Assembly: GCA_004123355.1 (NCBI GenBank)
Contig: SCHM01000003.1
Location: 5,413,058 to 5,477,057, forward strand
Length of the DNA: 64,000 bases
Source of the DNA: Amphirosellinia nigrospora
Taxonomy: Eukaryota; Ascomycota; Sordariomycetes; Xylariales; Xylariaceae
Direction of reading: 5' to 3'
The position numbers were made by a program, and so were the translations under genes. Below the pieces are notes generated by a model, which worked only from the letters and a program-made list of their open reading frames with translations, made no database searches and was not told the origin of the DNA. Of the stretch, positions 34,857 to 46,790 are shown in pieces (position 1 is the stretch's first letter; each line of letters begins with the position of its first letter).

Positions 34857-37800
34857 ATGGCTATAATCGACACCTCCAAAGATCTCTCGGCACTCTTCTC
34901 GAGCCAGGTCAAAGCTACACCGGACTCCGTGGCATTAGAAGATGGCCCCAATACCTTGACTTATGCGGAACTCGACGCTAATGTCGAAAAACTCGCCAAT
35001 CGCCTCCGCCGTCAAGGCGTTGGCCGGGACAGTCTTGTTGGCATTCTGATGGGCCGAAGCGCAGACTACGTTATATCGTGTCTCGCGGCGCTTAGGGCTG
35101 GGGGGGCTTTTCTAGTTCTGGAGCTCGCATACCCCCCAGGACTGCTCGCCGACGTCCTTGAAGATGCTAGGCCAATTGTCGTCATTACCCATACGGCTCA
35201 CGCTGGCCAGATTACAAGTCATGTTCCGCTCATCGTCCTTGATGAACAAGAACTAGCTAAAGATGACGACTCTGCCCTCAATGAATTAGAGAATAGCTCA
35301 CGAGTCGGGCTTGCAGATGACCTCGAACGACTTGCCTTTGTGTCATATTCCTCGGGCACTACGGGACGTCCAAGGGATCGCTAACCCACATCGTGCGGCT
35401 GTCCGCTCATACGATCTGAGATTCGGTCTGAGTGACCTTAGGCCTGGTGATCGTGTGGCATGTAACGTTTTTTTCGTTTGGGAGATTTTACGACCTCTGC
35501 TTCGGGGAGCCACAGTAGTAACAGTGCCAGATGAGAAGAGCTATGATCCTGTGGCTCTTGTCGAGTTATTGCAATCAAAGCGCATTACTGAAACTCTTAT
35601 GACGCCTACCTTACTCGCGACGGTTTTGGCGCGGGATTCAAACTTTGGCGCCCGTCTACAGGATTTGCGGACTTTATGGCTCAATGGAGAAGTAGTAACG
35701 ACTGATTTGGCACGAAGGGGTCTCAGAGCGCTTCCTAATGCTCGTCTACTGAACGTGTACAGCGCTAGCGAAACACATGAGATCGCCTGCGGTGATATTA
35801 AGGAGATGTTCGATGAAGGAGCTGAAGTTGTTCCCGGTGCGTAATTCTCGGAGTTATTTCTTCCTGCTTTAGCAACTTTCAGGGCATGAGATTTCCTTTT
35901 GGGACGTAATGTCTCGAAGCTTCTGGTACCCTCAAAATTCACGCGATAAACAGCAATAACTGACTCCGAGTGTTGTAGTCGGCCCCCCTTTAGATATGAA
36001 GCACACCTATATTGTCGACGAAGAAGGCAACAGAGTGGAAACTGGTGTCAGTGGAGAGCTAGTAATAGGAGGTGACTTATTAGCACGAGGCTACCTCAAC
36101 TTGCCGGAAACTACAGCAAAGGCGTTCCTTCAAGATTCGTTTAACTCGACACCTGGAGCACGCATGTATAAGACAGGTGACACTGCAAGAATGTTGGAAT
36201 CTGGCTTGCTGGAAATAACAGGACGCGTTGGATCTATGATCAAAATCCGAGGCTATAGTGTGCAGCCCAGAGCTGTTGAGCACACCATCACAACAAATCT
36301 GGCTTTCAGCCAATGTGCTATCATTGCTCATGGCGATGGCCTAGAGAGACAACTGGTAGCGTATGTAGTTGCAGATGCTGAGGCGACGGAAGATCGCCCA
36401 GCCGTAGCTATCGACGATGCCGGTTTTAGTCCGGCAGCAAGACGAATTCTCTCCGGACGCCTCGCGCACTACATGATACCAGCTGTCTGGGTTCAGATGG
36501 ATGGTCTTCCAACCCATGAGGTGTCTGGAAAAGTGGACATGAAGCGCCTTCCAACTCCGACACGCCCCCGAAGTCCACAGGCGAATGGGGAGACTGAAGA
36601 TACTGACCAGAAGATTACACTCGACGATATTGCAAAAATATGGGCTTCGGTTTTGAACATACCATATACGACTGTGATGCAACAAGAGCATGGATTCTTC
36701 GACCTTGGAGGACATAGTCTAGCACTAGTTGAGCTCATCACGAGATTAACCGGTACTTATGGCTTCCCGGTTCCCCTCGCTCGTCTTGCTGGCAACCCAA
36801 CACTGCAAGGGCATTTGGAGGTTGTACGTAACGCGCGCGATGGCCACACAGCGGCCGTACAAGCCGACCTACCTCGTGTATTACAGACCGACTCTGTCCT
36901 CCATGCTGAATTCCAGCCAAAATCAACTAAGATGCAGCGACTTAGCGGAGCGGATACTGTATTACTAACCGGAACGACTGGTTATCTTGGGGCTTTCCTC
37001 TTGCATACTCTAATTGAAACGACGGCTGCGCGCATTATCTGTCTCGTGCGTTTCACCGACGTATCTGGTGACAGCAACCAAGCAGGTGGCATGGCCCGAA
37101 TCCGCAGCAATCTGCTAGACTTAGGACTATGGAATGACTCCATACTCGAGCGTATCGAGATCCTACCAGCAAATTTGTCTAGGACACGGCTCGGACTATC
37201 ACCAGATGCTTTCGATGAATTGGCTTCACGTGTGCAAGTTATCATTCATTCTGCTGCCACAGTTAATCTTGTGTATCCGTACGCAGCTATGCGTGGCGCC
37301 AACGTGATTGGGACAAGAGAGATAGTGAGGCTTGCTTGTCAGGCGGGGGCAACTGTCCATCACATCTCGACAAACGGTGTGCTTCCTAATTCTGTGGAAG
37401 GTTGGTCTGAAGATGCCATGGTCGATATCAACGCCGTCCCAGAAATGTTATTGGATGGATATGGCCAGACAAAATGGGTTGCTGAGCAGCTTATACTCGC
37501 GGCTGCGGATCGAGGTCTTCCGGCAAGAATATACCGCCCGGGGACGATAAGTGGTCATAGCACGTCAGGCTCGTCAAACACCTATGACCTTCTCAACGCG
37601 CTGGTTGTCGAATCGCTTCAACTCGGCCATGCTCCCAATGTCGACGGGTGGTACGCCGAGATGACACCGGCTGACTTTGTTAGCAAGGCCATACTCTCGA
37701 TAGCCGATATTGCTGACACGCAGCAACGCGTTTTCCACCTGGGTGATCCGAACCCGCTTCCCACAAAGGACTTGTTCGGCATTCTTGGTGACCTAGGGTA

Positions 37801-38850
37801 TTCTACAAAGCCTCTTGTCTGGGAGGAATGGGTTGCCTTATGGAATGAGCAGCGAGGCTCTAGATCGGGAGACAACATCTTTACAGTCGACATCCTTCGT
37901 CGCGGTATGCCAACGATCGAGGCCCTGAAGTGGGTTACCGTACTTAAAGACCCAGCAACTGCTCCTCTACTGGCCAAAGCGGGCCTCGAACGGCCTAAGA
38001 TTGACAACAAGCTCTTCGAAACTTATACACGCCACTTCTGCGCCAGAGGCTGGTTACCGCGTCCACCTCTCCGACAGGGCCCTAGCTCGCCTGTCTCAGC
38101 TACGAAGAAAGGGCCGCTGACAGGTCGCGTCGCTGTTGTTACAGGTGCATCTTCAGGTATCGGAGCAGCAGTCGCCACGGCACTAGCCCAAGAGGGCGCA
38201 CACATTGCGATTGCAGCGCGTCGAATCGATGCTTTGGACGCCCTCAAGAAGAAGCTTTCCGCTTCTGGGGTAAAGGTCCTTGTGCACAAGACAGACGTCA
38301 CAAATAAGTCGCAAGTAGAGTCTCTTATGCGTGAGACAGCCGAGCAACTTGGACCTGTTGATATCCTGGTCTCGTGCGCCGGCGTAATGTATTTCACAAT
38401 GATGGCAAATGTCCAGACAGACGAGTGGAGCGCACAGTCGATGTGAATTGCAAAGGCCTTTTACACTGCCTCTCTTCCGTCGTTCCGGGGATGCTGGCCC
38501 GCGGGTCTGGGCATATCGTCGCCATCTCGTCGGACGCTGGTAGAAAGGTATTCCCCGGCCTCGGTGTCTACTCGGCGAGTAAGTTCTTCGTGGAAGCTAC
38601 ATTACAGAGCTTGCGTCTCGAGACTGCCGGAACCGGCCTCCGTGTCACGTCTGTGCAGCCTGGAAACGTGGCCACTGATCTCCTCGGCATGTCCACGGAC
38701 CAAGAGGCTATTAAGAAATATGGCGAACCCACGGGTGCCAAGGTCCTCAGCACTGACGAAGTCGCCGGCGCTATTATGTATGCCTTACGCCAACCTGCAC
38801 ATGTTGCGGTTAATGAGGTATTGATTGAGCCCCGGGATGAGCCGATTTAG
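34857..38850 (+). CDS. NRPS-like A-T-R-SDR reductase (ATRR, glycine betaine reductase type)
   Basis: About 1,280 residues. Order: adenylation domain from the first ATG at 34857 (YSSGTTGRP core, later GIANPHRAAVRSYDLRFG, LWLNGEVVTTDLARR, VYSASETHEI), thiolation domain (FFDLGGHSLALVE near 36700, Ser for phosphopantetheine), thioester reductase (LLTGTTGYLG near 36965, YGQTKW near 37460) and a C-terminal short-chain reductase (VVTGASSGIG near 38140, YSASKF near 38570). This A-T-R1-R2 order is that of fungal ATRR, which in Aspergillus nidulans reduces glycine betaine through betaine aldehyde to choline. One intron, 35837-35978, joins VVP to VGPPL in phase 1 and is an introner-like element. Two breaks: about 35376 (two bases short between CGTCCA and GGGATC) and about 38427 (one G short after GACGAG). 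Both restore conserved sequence. Confidence 0.85.
35837..35978 (+). mobile_element. Introner-like element, copy 2 (intron of ATRR gene, 142 bp)
   Basis: GTGCGT donor, CTGAC branch and TAG acceptor. It shares ordered blocks with the intron at 5212-5338 (CGTAATTCTC, CAAAATTCACGC, ATAAACAGCAA, CCGAGTGTTGTAG) while the exons around the two introns do not resemble each other. It interrupts the adenylation domain between VVP and GPPL, and splicing gives perfect conserved sequence, so the intron is functional. Confidence 0.8.
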
Positions 38851-39407
38851 GACGTGCTTTGGTCGCTCGTAGATTTTGTGGAAAGGACGGAAGAAAAAAA
38901 ACGCGAGGGGTTTTGTAGCGGCGATAGATTTTGGAAGATGTTAAAAAGAGATTAGATTGAGGCTCATGTCCTCTTAGTCAGATTATAAGGATACCTATAC
39001 CCTGTGGTGTTGCCTTTGATTATCTCGAGGCAACAATCATATCACGATAAGTACACGCAGTTAATTACCTATCGTTCTCACTTAGGTGTATATTGGTGCA
39101 TTGCCGTAAGTTTGAATGATTTATGGTAATGCTACTCGTTATTCCGACGAGCTTTACACAGTATTTATGAGACATTATGTATTTGTGCGGTTTCCGCATT
39201 GCAGAAGCCCGATTTCTATATGTTATGAAGGTCTAGACTAGCTAGACAAGCTACGGGGGTATATATACACCATATCCTAGATCCCAATTCCTGCCTCTAA
39301 TAACCTGAGGCAACCCAGCCGTAAGTACCTCATGAGGACGAAGCCTCAAATAGGTCTGATTCATACTAATATATAAGTCGTATCCGAAAGAGTATCAGAT
39401 AATATGC
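38851..39407. other. Intergenic, 0.56 kb
   Basis: Convergent 3' flanks of the ATRR gene and the small secreted-protein gene. Nothing else seen. Confidence 0.55.
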
Positions 39408-39988
39408 CTAGGCACCGTTAAGAAGCCCCTGAAGGACAGCCAGCGGGTCTGCATTCTGAGCCCCAGCTCCGCCTGCGTTGCCTGCTGCTTGCCCACCCGC
39501 AGCGCCGTTTAGCAGGCCGAGCAGTGCTTGAAGAAGGCCGTTGTCTCCGGCCGCGTTCCCGTTGGCGCCGGCATTACCTTGGCCGTTTTGATTGCCCTTG
39601 TGTCCTTTTCCTTTGCCGTCGTTGCCATTGGCAGTCCCGTTGTTGGCGGCGGGCTGTGATGAGCAAGCTTGTCAGTATATATATACCACTTTGCGAGAAG
39701 AGCTGGAGAAGCTTACGTCGGCTGTGAGCGTCCCGTTGTTGGCGTTGGCGTTACCCTGGCCGTTGTGTTTGCTCTTCTTTCCATCTTTGTTTCCATCCTT
39801 GGGCTCACGGACGTGGAGGGCTTGGGGATGCGTGTCAGTTTCTTTCATAAAAAGGGTCTCGTGGGCTACTCACCATAGTACGGTTGACCACGGGCCACTA
39901 CGCCGTGTTCAGCATTGGAAGTTGGCAGGGCAGCTCCGAATGAGGCACCGGCCGCCAAGACCATCAGGATAGCACCAAAGTTCTTCAT
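39408..39988 (-). CDS. Small secreted Asn/Gly-rich protein
   Basis: Three exons, 39988-39874, 39820-39717 and 39653-39408, all joining in phase (phase 1, then 0), encode 154 residues. A signal peptide is evident (MKNFGAILMVLAAGASFGAA, likely cut near ALPTSNA). The mature part is Lys/Asn/Gly-rich with a duplicated unit: GKKSKHNGQGNANANNGT in exon 2 and GKGHKGNQNGQGNAGANG in exon 3. It ends in two Leu-rich motifs, LLQALLGLLNGA and LAVLQGLLNGA. No cysteine is seen. Size, secretion and repeats fit a cell-surface or effector-like protein; no family is recognised. The signal peptide and intron phases make the gene itself quite secure. Confidence 0.75.
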
Positions 39989-42178
39989 TTTGGAACTTTA
40001 GAAAGAGAAGCAAGTTACTAGTCAATAGTAATGAGTGTAAAAGCACAGCTCGCAGAGTTGTGAGTCCGTTATGGAAGAATGAAAGAATTAGAGCACAGCT
40101 GTGAATGGGTTAGCACATGGTCGCCTGCGAAGTATGCGTTCATCTCACCTCAAGACGGACGAAGGAAACGCTCAGGTAGATCCCTGAATAGTGAGGCTGA
40201 TGGAGACGGTGGAGATGATGGAGATGGGTTGAACGGATGGAACGGCATGGGAAGCGTCGTATTTATGGACGAGCGAGATGAAAATAAGCTTCCAAGGATT
40301 TACATGATGGTTTCCTTGATCAGCGGACAGGACTAGAAGCACAGTTCGAGAATCACCATGTCGGGCATCTATCTTGCACTACGCGAAGGGGTAGAGCTCT
40401 AGGGTAGCGTAGCCCGGTTTACTCTGCGGTACAGTAACGATTGGATTTCGAAACATCCTGTATATGGAAATTACCGTGATCATATCACCCATGTCATAGG
40501 GCCAACACACAGCGATTCAAACCTGGGCCGGGTGTCATAGGATCTCCGGATAGTAGATCATACAAACGGTGTTGGGACGGCGCCTCCTCGCGTTCGACGT
40601 GGCGCTGGGAATTTCGATCATGATCCCGGCGATCGCGGAGTGAGATAAAAAAGAGTGCCAAGATGAATGGCTGGTCTTGTTATTGGGGATGTTTTGTGAC
40701 TAGCGCTGTCAACCATCTCAAACGTCAAACGTAGGAGATCAAACGACTCCCAAACAACACCAACTAGGAACTCTCTGTATCACGTGATCAATAAAACAAG
40801 ACAACTATGAGCGATATCTACTAATTTGGGTAGATAGTTGATTATGTAGCATCTATATCATCCTCTCTATAACCCCACTGGCTCTACTGCAATAGTCGAG
40901 TGCTTGCACCTGGGATGAAGCTTGGAGTGCAGCGTGCCCTGATCTGCAGCTCTTGTAACATCAACCACTTACACAGCCATCCGGGAAACTGATTTTCCAT
41001 GCCAGGAGAGAAACAACGGTGGTTGGGCTAGGAGCTCATAACTAGGTATCTCAAACAATGGGATTGCGATCCGAATGAGCCCGAAGCATCCAACGTGGAT
41101 GTATTACTACTAACGAGATAAAATAGGGGTGTAGATAGAGTTAGTTTATTGGTGTCGTTTCTCGTGCATTTCAAATACATCGCAGATTATCTTCGCACCC
41201 AAACAGAGCCAGTCGAGACTGTAACCTAATGTAGGAGCAGCGTTAACAGGATAAGGATGGATGGACTTGCACGGAGTCAAAAGCTCGCAGATAAAGCAAG
41301 GTACGAAGATAGTTGCCGGGTTAGGTCGTATGTTGCAACGCCTTTCTCGAACCAGCTTTCCTCGATAATCTGAACGCCCTAATTGTTGCACGCTGTGACA
41401 TCACAGGGGAATGAGTACTTGTCAGGAAACCCTAATTCTTAATTGTATCAATGGTTTCCCTGTGCCAGTATCTTGGGGTTTGTGTCCTTCAAATTCGTTA
41501 GAAGTCTCCAAGAATAGACAAGTATATTACTCGGTGTAGTAAGTATATAGGTCAACGAGTCTCTTTTCGGTCTCTGCGAACTAATTTGTTCGGGATTTCC
41601 CTTAGTACATCATGGGATACACAAGGAATAGTGTTGCTATCATGACCTCTCATAGCGAAGGGATGTGATATCAATCACTCTACTACTCATTGTGTCAACC
41701 TTCCACTACTCGGTCACAAGTCTCTGAAATACATCATCATTCATTTTGAGCTTCCGGCCCGCGCCTTGTAATAATCTAGATATAGGGATTTGCTGGAGTT
41801 ACCTATGGGGTTCTGTATATGACGAACAAGTTAAGTTAGCGATGCGGCGCAAGGTGAAGCTCGCCTAAGCTGGCTACTTAGTACCTTAAGTACTTACCTA
41901 GGTACTTAACCTAGGTGGGGGCGGGGCCTATGAGCTCGCTAATAGTCAGCGTCTGATTGGCCTATACGGTTGGCTATAAGCGGCTTGCCGCGGAAGCTTC
42001 ACAAGCAAGTACCTCGGGTCTTGAGAAAGAATGTCATCATTGCCGTTGTCGGCAGCGAACCCTAGACAACTTGACAACTTGCTGCTGGATTGTGTGGCGT
42101 ACCGTCCACCATACCTTTGATCCCAATTGCATTGAGTCAATCAATTGATAGCATCGAGCAGCGGCCACCATTGCGGCA
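39989..42178. other. Intergenic, 2.2 kb
   Basis: Divergent upstream regions. The palindrome-rich stretch at 41881-41918 (TACTTACCTAGGTACTTA type) lies 260 bases before the ETF-QO start. No supported gene; short frames at 40079-40336 and 41146-41391 show no homology I know. Confidence 0.5.
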
Positions 42179-44213
42179 ATGCTCGCCTCAGCCCCTCTAC
42201 AGACCTTTGCGCGTCGCGGCGCCCTCCTGCCCGCCCAGGCGCGAATCAGTCGAAATATTTGTAGAGCGTCATACTCTTCTTCAGTGGCGTCGCGGCCTCG
42301 AACAAGATGTCCTGCTCCCGTCGTTTCGATACACCGCCCCTCCATGCGCGCCTTCGCTACCACGCGATTGCGATGCTCTGCCAGTGCTAAAGAGAGCTTT
42401 GATCCTAAAACTATTGAGCGAGAGAGTGACGAAGTGGACGTGTGCATAATAGGAGGAGGTATATGACTTTTCATGGTTTCCATTATTTTCGAGGAATGTG
42501 TATAAAGAAGAGATGGTACTGATCTCCTGCGACGTGTTGTAGGGCCTGCTGGGCTGAGTGCCGCCATTCGTCTGAAGCAATTGGCCAACGAAAGCGGCAA
42601 CGAAGATTTTAGAGTCCTCCTGCTCGAGAAGGCCGGCGAGATAGGTGCACATATTCTCTCCGGTGCTGTCATACAGCCCACTGCCGTGAACGAACTCTTC
42701 CCCGACTGGCTTGACGAGAGCAACGAAAACCGTTTCCAACATGCCACTCCTGCCACCGGAGACAAGATGAGGTTCCTTACCAAGTCTGCTGCGATACCTA
42801 TACCCACGCCCCCTCAGATGAACAACCACGGGAATTATATTGTTAGCTTGAACGAGTTTACCAAGTGGCTGGGTGAACGGGCCGAGGAAGTTGGTGTTGA
42901 GGTGTATCCAGGTTTCGCAGCCGCAGAAGTTCTTTATCACTCGGATGGCTCGGTGAAGGGCGTGGCCACCAACGATCTGGGCATCGCTCGAGACGGACAA
43001 CCGAAAGACAGCTTCGAACGGGGCATGGAGTTTCACGCGAGAGTCACCATGTTTGCTGAGGGTTGCCACGGTAGCTTGACAAAACAAGTTATCAACAAAT
43101 TCGACTTGAGGAGAGATAGCCAAACCCAGACTTATGGTTTAGGTTTGAAGGAGGTCTGGGAAATAGACCCCGAGAAGTTCAATAAGGGCCAGATTATACA
43201 CTCGATGGGATACCCACTGCCTAGTGATACGTATGGCGGTGCCTGGATGTACCATTTCGGAGACAACCTCGTGAGCATTGGTCTAGTTGTCGCTCTGGAC
43301 TATCCAAATCCTTGGCTTTCCCCATACGGCGAATTTCAAAAGCTGAAGCAACACCCTCTGTATAGATCGGTGCTGGAGGGTGGCAAGTGCTTATCTTACG
43401 GTGCCAGGGCTCTGATCGAGGGCGGATTTCAGTCCATTCCCAAGGTCGCATTCCCCGGTGGGGCATTGATCGGCGATTCCGCTGGCTTTGTTAACCTTCC
43501 TAAGGTTAAAGGCACACATAATGCTATGAAGTCCGGTATGCTAGCTGCAGAAGCGGCCTGGACTGCCTTGTCGGAAGGCGACTCTAGCGCTGTCTTCCTC
43601 TATAACTACGAGGATTCTTTAAGGAAATCAGAAATCTGGAAAGAGTTGAAGGCGGTTAGAAATATGCGGCCTTCTTTCCACAACCCGCTAGGTGTTTATG
43701 GCGGCATTATGTATTCTGGTTTGGAGGCCTATGTGCTCAAAGGACGAGTTCCTTGGACATTGAAGCATAAACACCCTGACCATGCTGCCACGAAACATGC
43801 CGACAAATGCAGCAAGATTGAATATCCTAAACCAGATGGAAAGATCTCTTTTGATATCCTGACAAGTGTGTCTCGGACAGGAACAAATCACGAAGAGGAC
43901 CAGCCCGTCCATCTCCAAGTAAAGGACTGGGATGCCCACGCCAAAGAGACGTGGCCCGCATACAAAGGCCTAGAGAATCGCTTCTGCCCCGCTGGTGTTT
44001 ATGAGTATGTAGAAGACCAGTCAAAAGACCTTGGTGTCCGATTCCAAATCAATGCGCAGAAGTGAGTATCATATTGATTCCTCCAACTATAACCTATGCT
44101 GACTCTGAACTAGCTGCATTCACTGTAAGACTTGCGATATCAAGGCGCCCCATCAAGACATCAACTGGGCTGTCCCTCAAGGCGGTGAAGGGCCAAAATA
44201 TTATAAGACTTAA
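42179..44213 (+). CDS. ETFDH: Electron transfer flavoprotein-ubiquinone oxidoreductase (ETF-QO)
   Basis: Complete gene of 632 residues, normal for the family, in exons 42179-42458, 42543-44061 and 44114-44213, joined in phase. A mitochondrial presequence is likely (Arg/Ser/Ala-rich first 60 residues, no acids). The FAD motif [17 protein letters not shown] spans the first intron. Further signatures: [54 protein letters not shown], and the 4Fe-4S cluster Cys residues in FCPAGVYEY and [13 protein letters not shown], the latter completed by exon 3. The enzyme sits on the matrix face of the inner membrane and passes electrons from ETF, reduced by acyl-CoA, dimethylglycine and sarcosine dehydrogenases, to ubiquinone. 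No frame break. Confidence 0.96.
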
Positions 44214-44831
44214 ACGTGATATTGTATTTTGGACCGATTTAGGAGTTGAAAAAATGCAATTTGGAGCAGTGTGCTATTTATACCCATGAGCGCGCATACA
44301 GAGCATGCTTGACGCTGGGTGCATGAACTTAACTGTACATATTGATAAATAGACAGCTTTAAGTGAGCTGAATTTCAAATATATATATAGTCACTGGTGA
44401 AATCGCCACTTGCTGCGACTGTGAACGCTTGGTGTAATGTAGGTTGAAAAATGCTGAAGTGGTACTAGGTCAAGGAGTCACCACAGGTACTGTAGAAGGG
44501 CACAAGACATCCATCGTGTATATAAACAGGTCATCCCACCTACTCTACCACAAGGTAGTCAAGTAGCTGAACAGTACGCTCGTATACCTTCCATTTCACT
44601 AAAAAAAGTCTCGATCAGCTCTGTTCTAAGCTAGAAGTACACATGATAACGAACAATGGCTTACTTATGCTAATGATTGTCGAAAATATCTATTATAATA
44701 ATTATATTATTTTCTTAAAAAGTGCTTTTCATATCACCAAATATTTGCCTTCGTATCGTGTGCATATTCAACCTACCTAGGTAGTATCATGCAAGTCCTG
44801 TCCCGGGTTAAACCTCTATCCCATTTCAGTT
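44214..44831. other. Intergenic, 0.6 kb, AT-rich
   Basis: Convergent 3' flanks of the ETF-QO and Zn2Cys6 genes. An ACCTACCTAGGTAGT palindrome lies at 44771-44785. Confidence 0.55.
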
Positions 44832-46790
44832 CTATCCGACTATATTCGCCTCCGCATCCTTAATTTTAGATAAATCCCGCTGCGAAGCATTTACTAGAGG
44901 ACCAATAGTTAGTAGCCGCGCACGTAAGGCGAAGATCCAGCTCAGAAGGATGATGTACTTACTAATACTCATGAACAGAATTCCCAATTCATCGGCGTCC
45001 TCAAGCCACATCTCGACCCTCGAGTCCATTACGAGCCCCTTTTCGACCAAGAAGAACTCAGCCTGGATCAACTCTCTGCCGTCCCACTGCGCCAACCACC
45101 GCCCGTACAGGTTCATCCACGTCTTCTCGTCCCGGGCCTGCCAGAGCCATTTCGGACCCGGCGCCAGCATGCGCCCCAGCTGCAGACAGTTGAAGTGTCG
45201 CGCCCCCTGGTATACGCTGTACGCCCAGTGGAAGAAGAAGATGCTCACGAGCGTGCGCCGCTTCGCTTCGATGTGAGCCCATATCCGCCAGGGCGGGACC
45301 ACATGTGACTGTGAGTGAGACCGATGTTAGATTATATCCTTCCAAGTGTGGCTGGCTAGTGAAGATGTCTATACACTTACGGCTTCTTCGTGAAGTAACA
45401 TCCCTGTTGAAAGCACATGGCTGGCCATCTCGTGCACCGCGGCGAATATATGCCCCGGCACGATGGACATGGTGCTTTGGCGGTTGGAAGGGAATAGGAG
45501 GAGGATGAGGAGGATCATGAGGCTCTGCATAGCAGCTAGGAGCGTGGGGGCATCATATGTGCGATACTAGACAAGTCATTATGTGAGCTCTTCGGATGGT
45601 CTACCTGATGTTTAATAAAACTCGACGCACCTTGGTTAGGATGCTCTCGGCCTCGCCTCTGACGGCATCTTGAACGATTTGTTCCGAGTCTTCGGCTTGG
45701 CCTATCCATAGCTTACATAACGTGACGCATCTCGAGATGTGCCTCGGCATCGCTGTGTCACCGATACCACCGATATCCCTCTTACCATCGCAACAGAACT
45801 GGAAAAAGTGAATCACTGGCGGGAGCTGGATGCCCTTGGCAAGCATACGAGGCCAAGACCGAAAGGCACGGAAGAGGGTTTGCACTACATGGAAGGATTG
45901 CTAGAGTTAGTCGTGCATGTCTTCTATATATGCGATGAAAATATAGAGGCACGGGAGGCTACATACCGCTGTGTTCCACGAGCGCCGGCGGGTCGTGCAT
46001 TCTGGGTTTCGCCGCCAGGGCTAGGATCCACGGCTCAATCTCTCTGACATCTATCGCCGTCGACGTCTCGGCGGTAGAAAACGGCTCGACCGTGCCCGGA
46101 AGTAGCCGTGTGCCATCTCCATATTTCCCTCGCATGACAACAGGCAGTTCGGGGTCGACCCCGGGACTGCTGTCTAGATCGAACTGAACGTCGAGACTCC
46201 CGCCGTCAAAGGGGCTCTCGCCGTGGCCGCCGTTGCAGAGGGCGGCATGCGTACTAGCCGTGCTACAAGACGTCGAGTAGGCTAGGTTAAAGGCCGAGCC
46301 GGAGCTCGGTGTGCTATCCGAGGCCTCGGCCCGGTCGGCCGGGTAGAATTCCGGCACCAGGGACTCGGAGAGATTCACGAAATCGGTTCCACCGTCCAGA
46401 TAGGGGTACCCACGTCTACATCTGCGGCCGCTATTGTTGCTGTTGCTGCTGCTTCCGCGTCTAGGCCAAGACGGGGATCGATGAGCCCACACTCGGGGGC
46501 CCGGGCCGGGGTTTGCATTTGCATTTGCATTTGCATCAGGCACGGGGCCGCCATTAGTAGTAGTAGTCCTCGCCAGGCGAGGAGGGTATATGCAAGGGAT
46601 ACTGCGGATATCGCAGCGCGAGCACGTCGGCCGTTTTAAATCACACCGAGCCTTGGCCTCGACGCAGTTACTGAATTCGTTAAAACCCCCACCAATTAGT
46701 TCTCGGAGATGGAAATGTTGCACGGAAACCCGTGGCAACTCACCGGCAAGCCTTCTGCCGTACACTTGGTGTGGGCTCGAGGGTGCATCT
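44832..46790 (-). CDS. Zn2Cys6 transcription factor with fungal-specific domain
   Basis: Six exons by eye: about 46790-46744, 46670-45967, 45900-45631, 45566-45381, 45308-44963 and 44893-44832. The zinc cluster is split by the first intron: ACR then NCVEAKARCDLKRPTCSRCDIRSIPC, giving C-x2-C-x6-C-x6-C-x2-C-x6-C. A low-complexity linker follows (Ala-Asn repeats at 46511-46535), then the helical regulatory domain: SFHVVQTLFRAFRSWPRMLAKG, HIFAAVHEMASHVLSTGMLLHEEA, VPPWRIWAHIEAKRRTLVSIFFFHWA, and ADELGILFMSII. The start is uncertain because the exon-1 frame lacks a Met, and the exon 2/3 junction is out of phase by one base, so one or two base losses are suspected. Nuclear DNA-binding regulator; targets unknown. 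It resembles the class with a C-terminal LGILFMS-type end. Confidence 0.78.

Noticed and set aside
39325-39355. Hammerhead-ribozyme-like string CATGAGGACGAAG
   Set aside because: The obligatory CUGAUGA core and the closing stems are absent.
42037-43123. Minus-strand frames of 256 and 280 codons
   Set aside because: Antisense shadows of the ETF-QO gene, which has full homology on the plus strand.
45753-45785. 33-bp GT...AG candidate intron in the Zn2Cys6 gene
   Set aside because: Too short for a fungal intron and a multiple of three; the frame reads through it.
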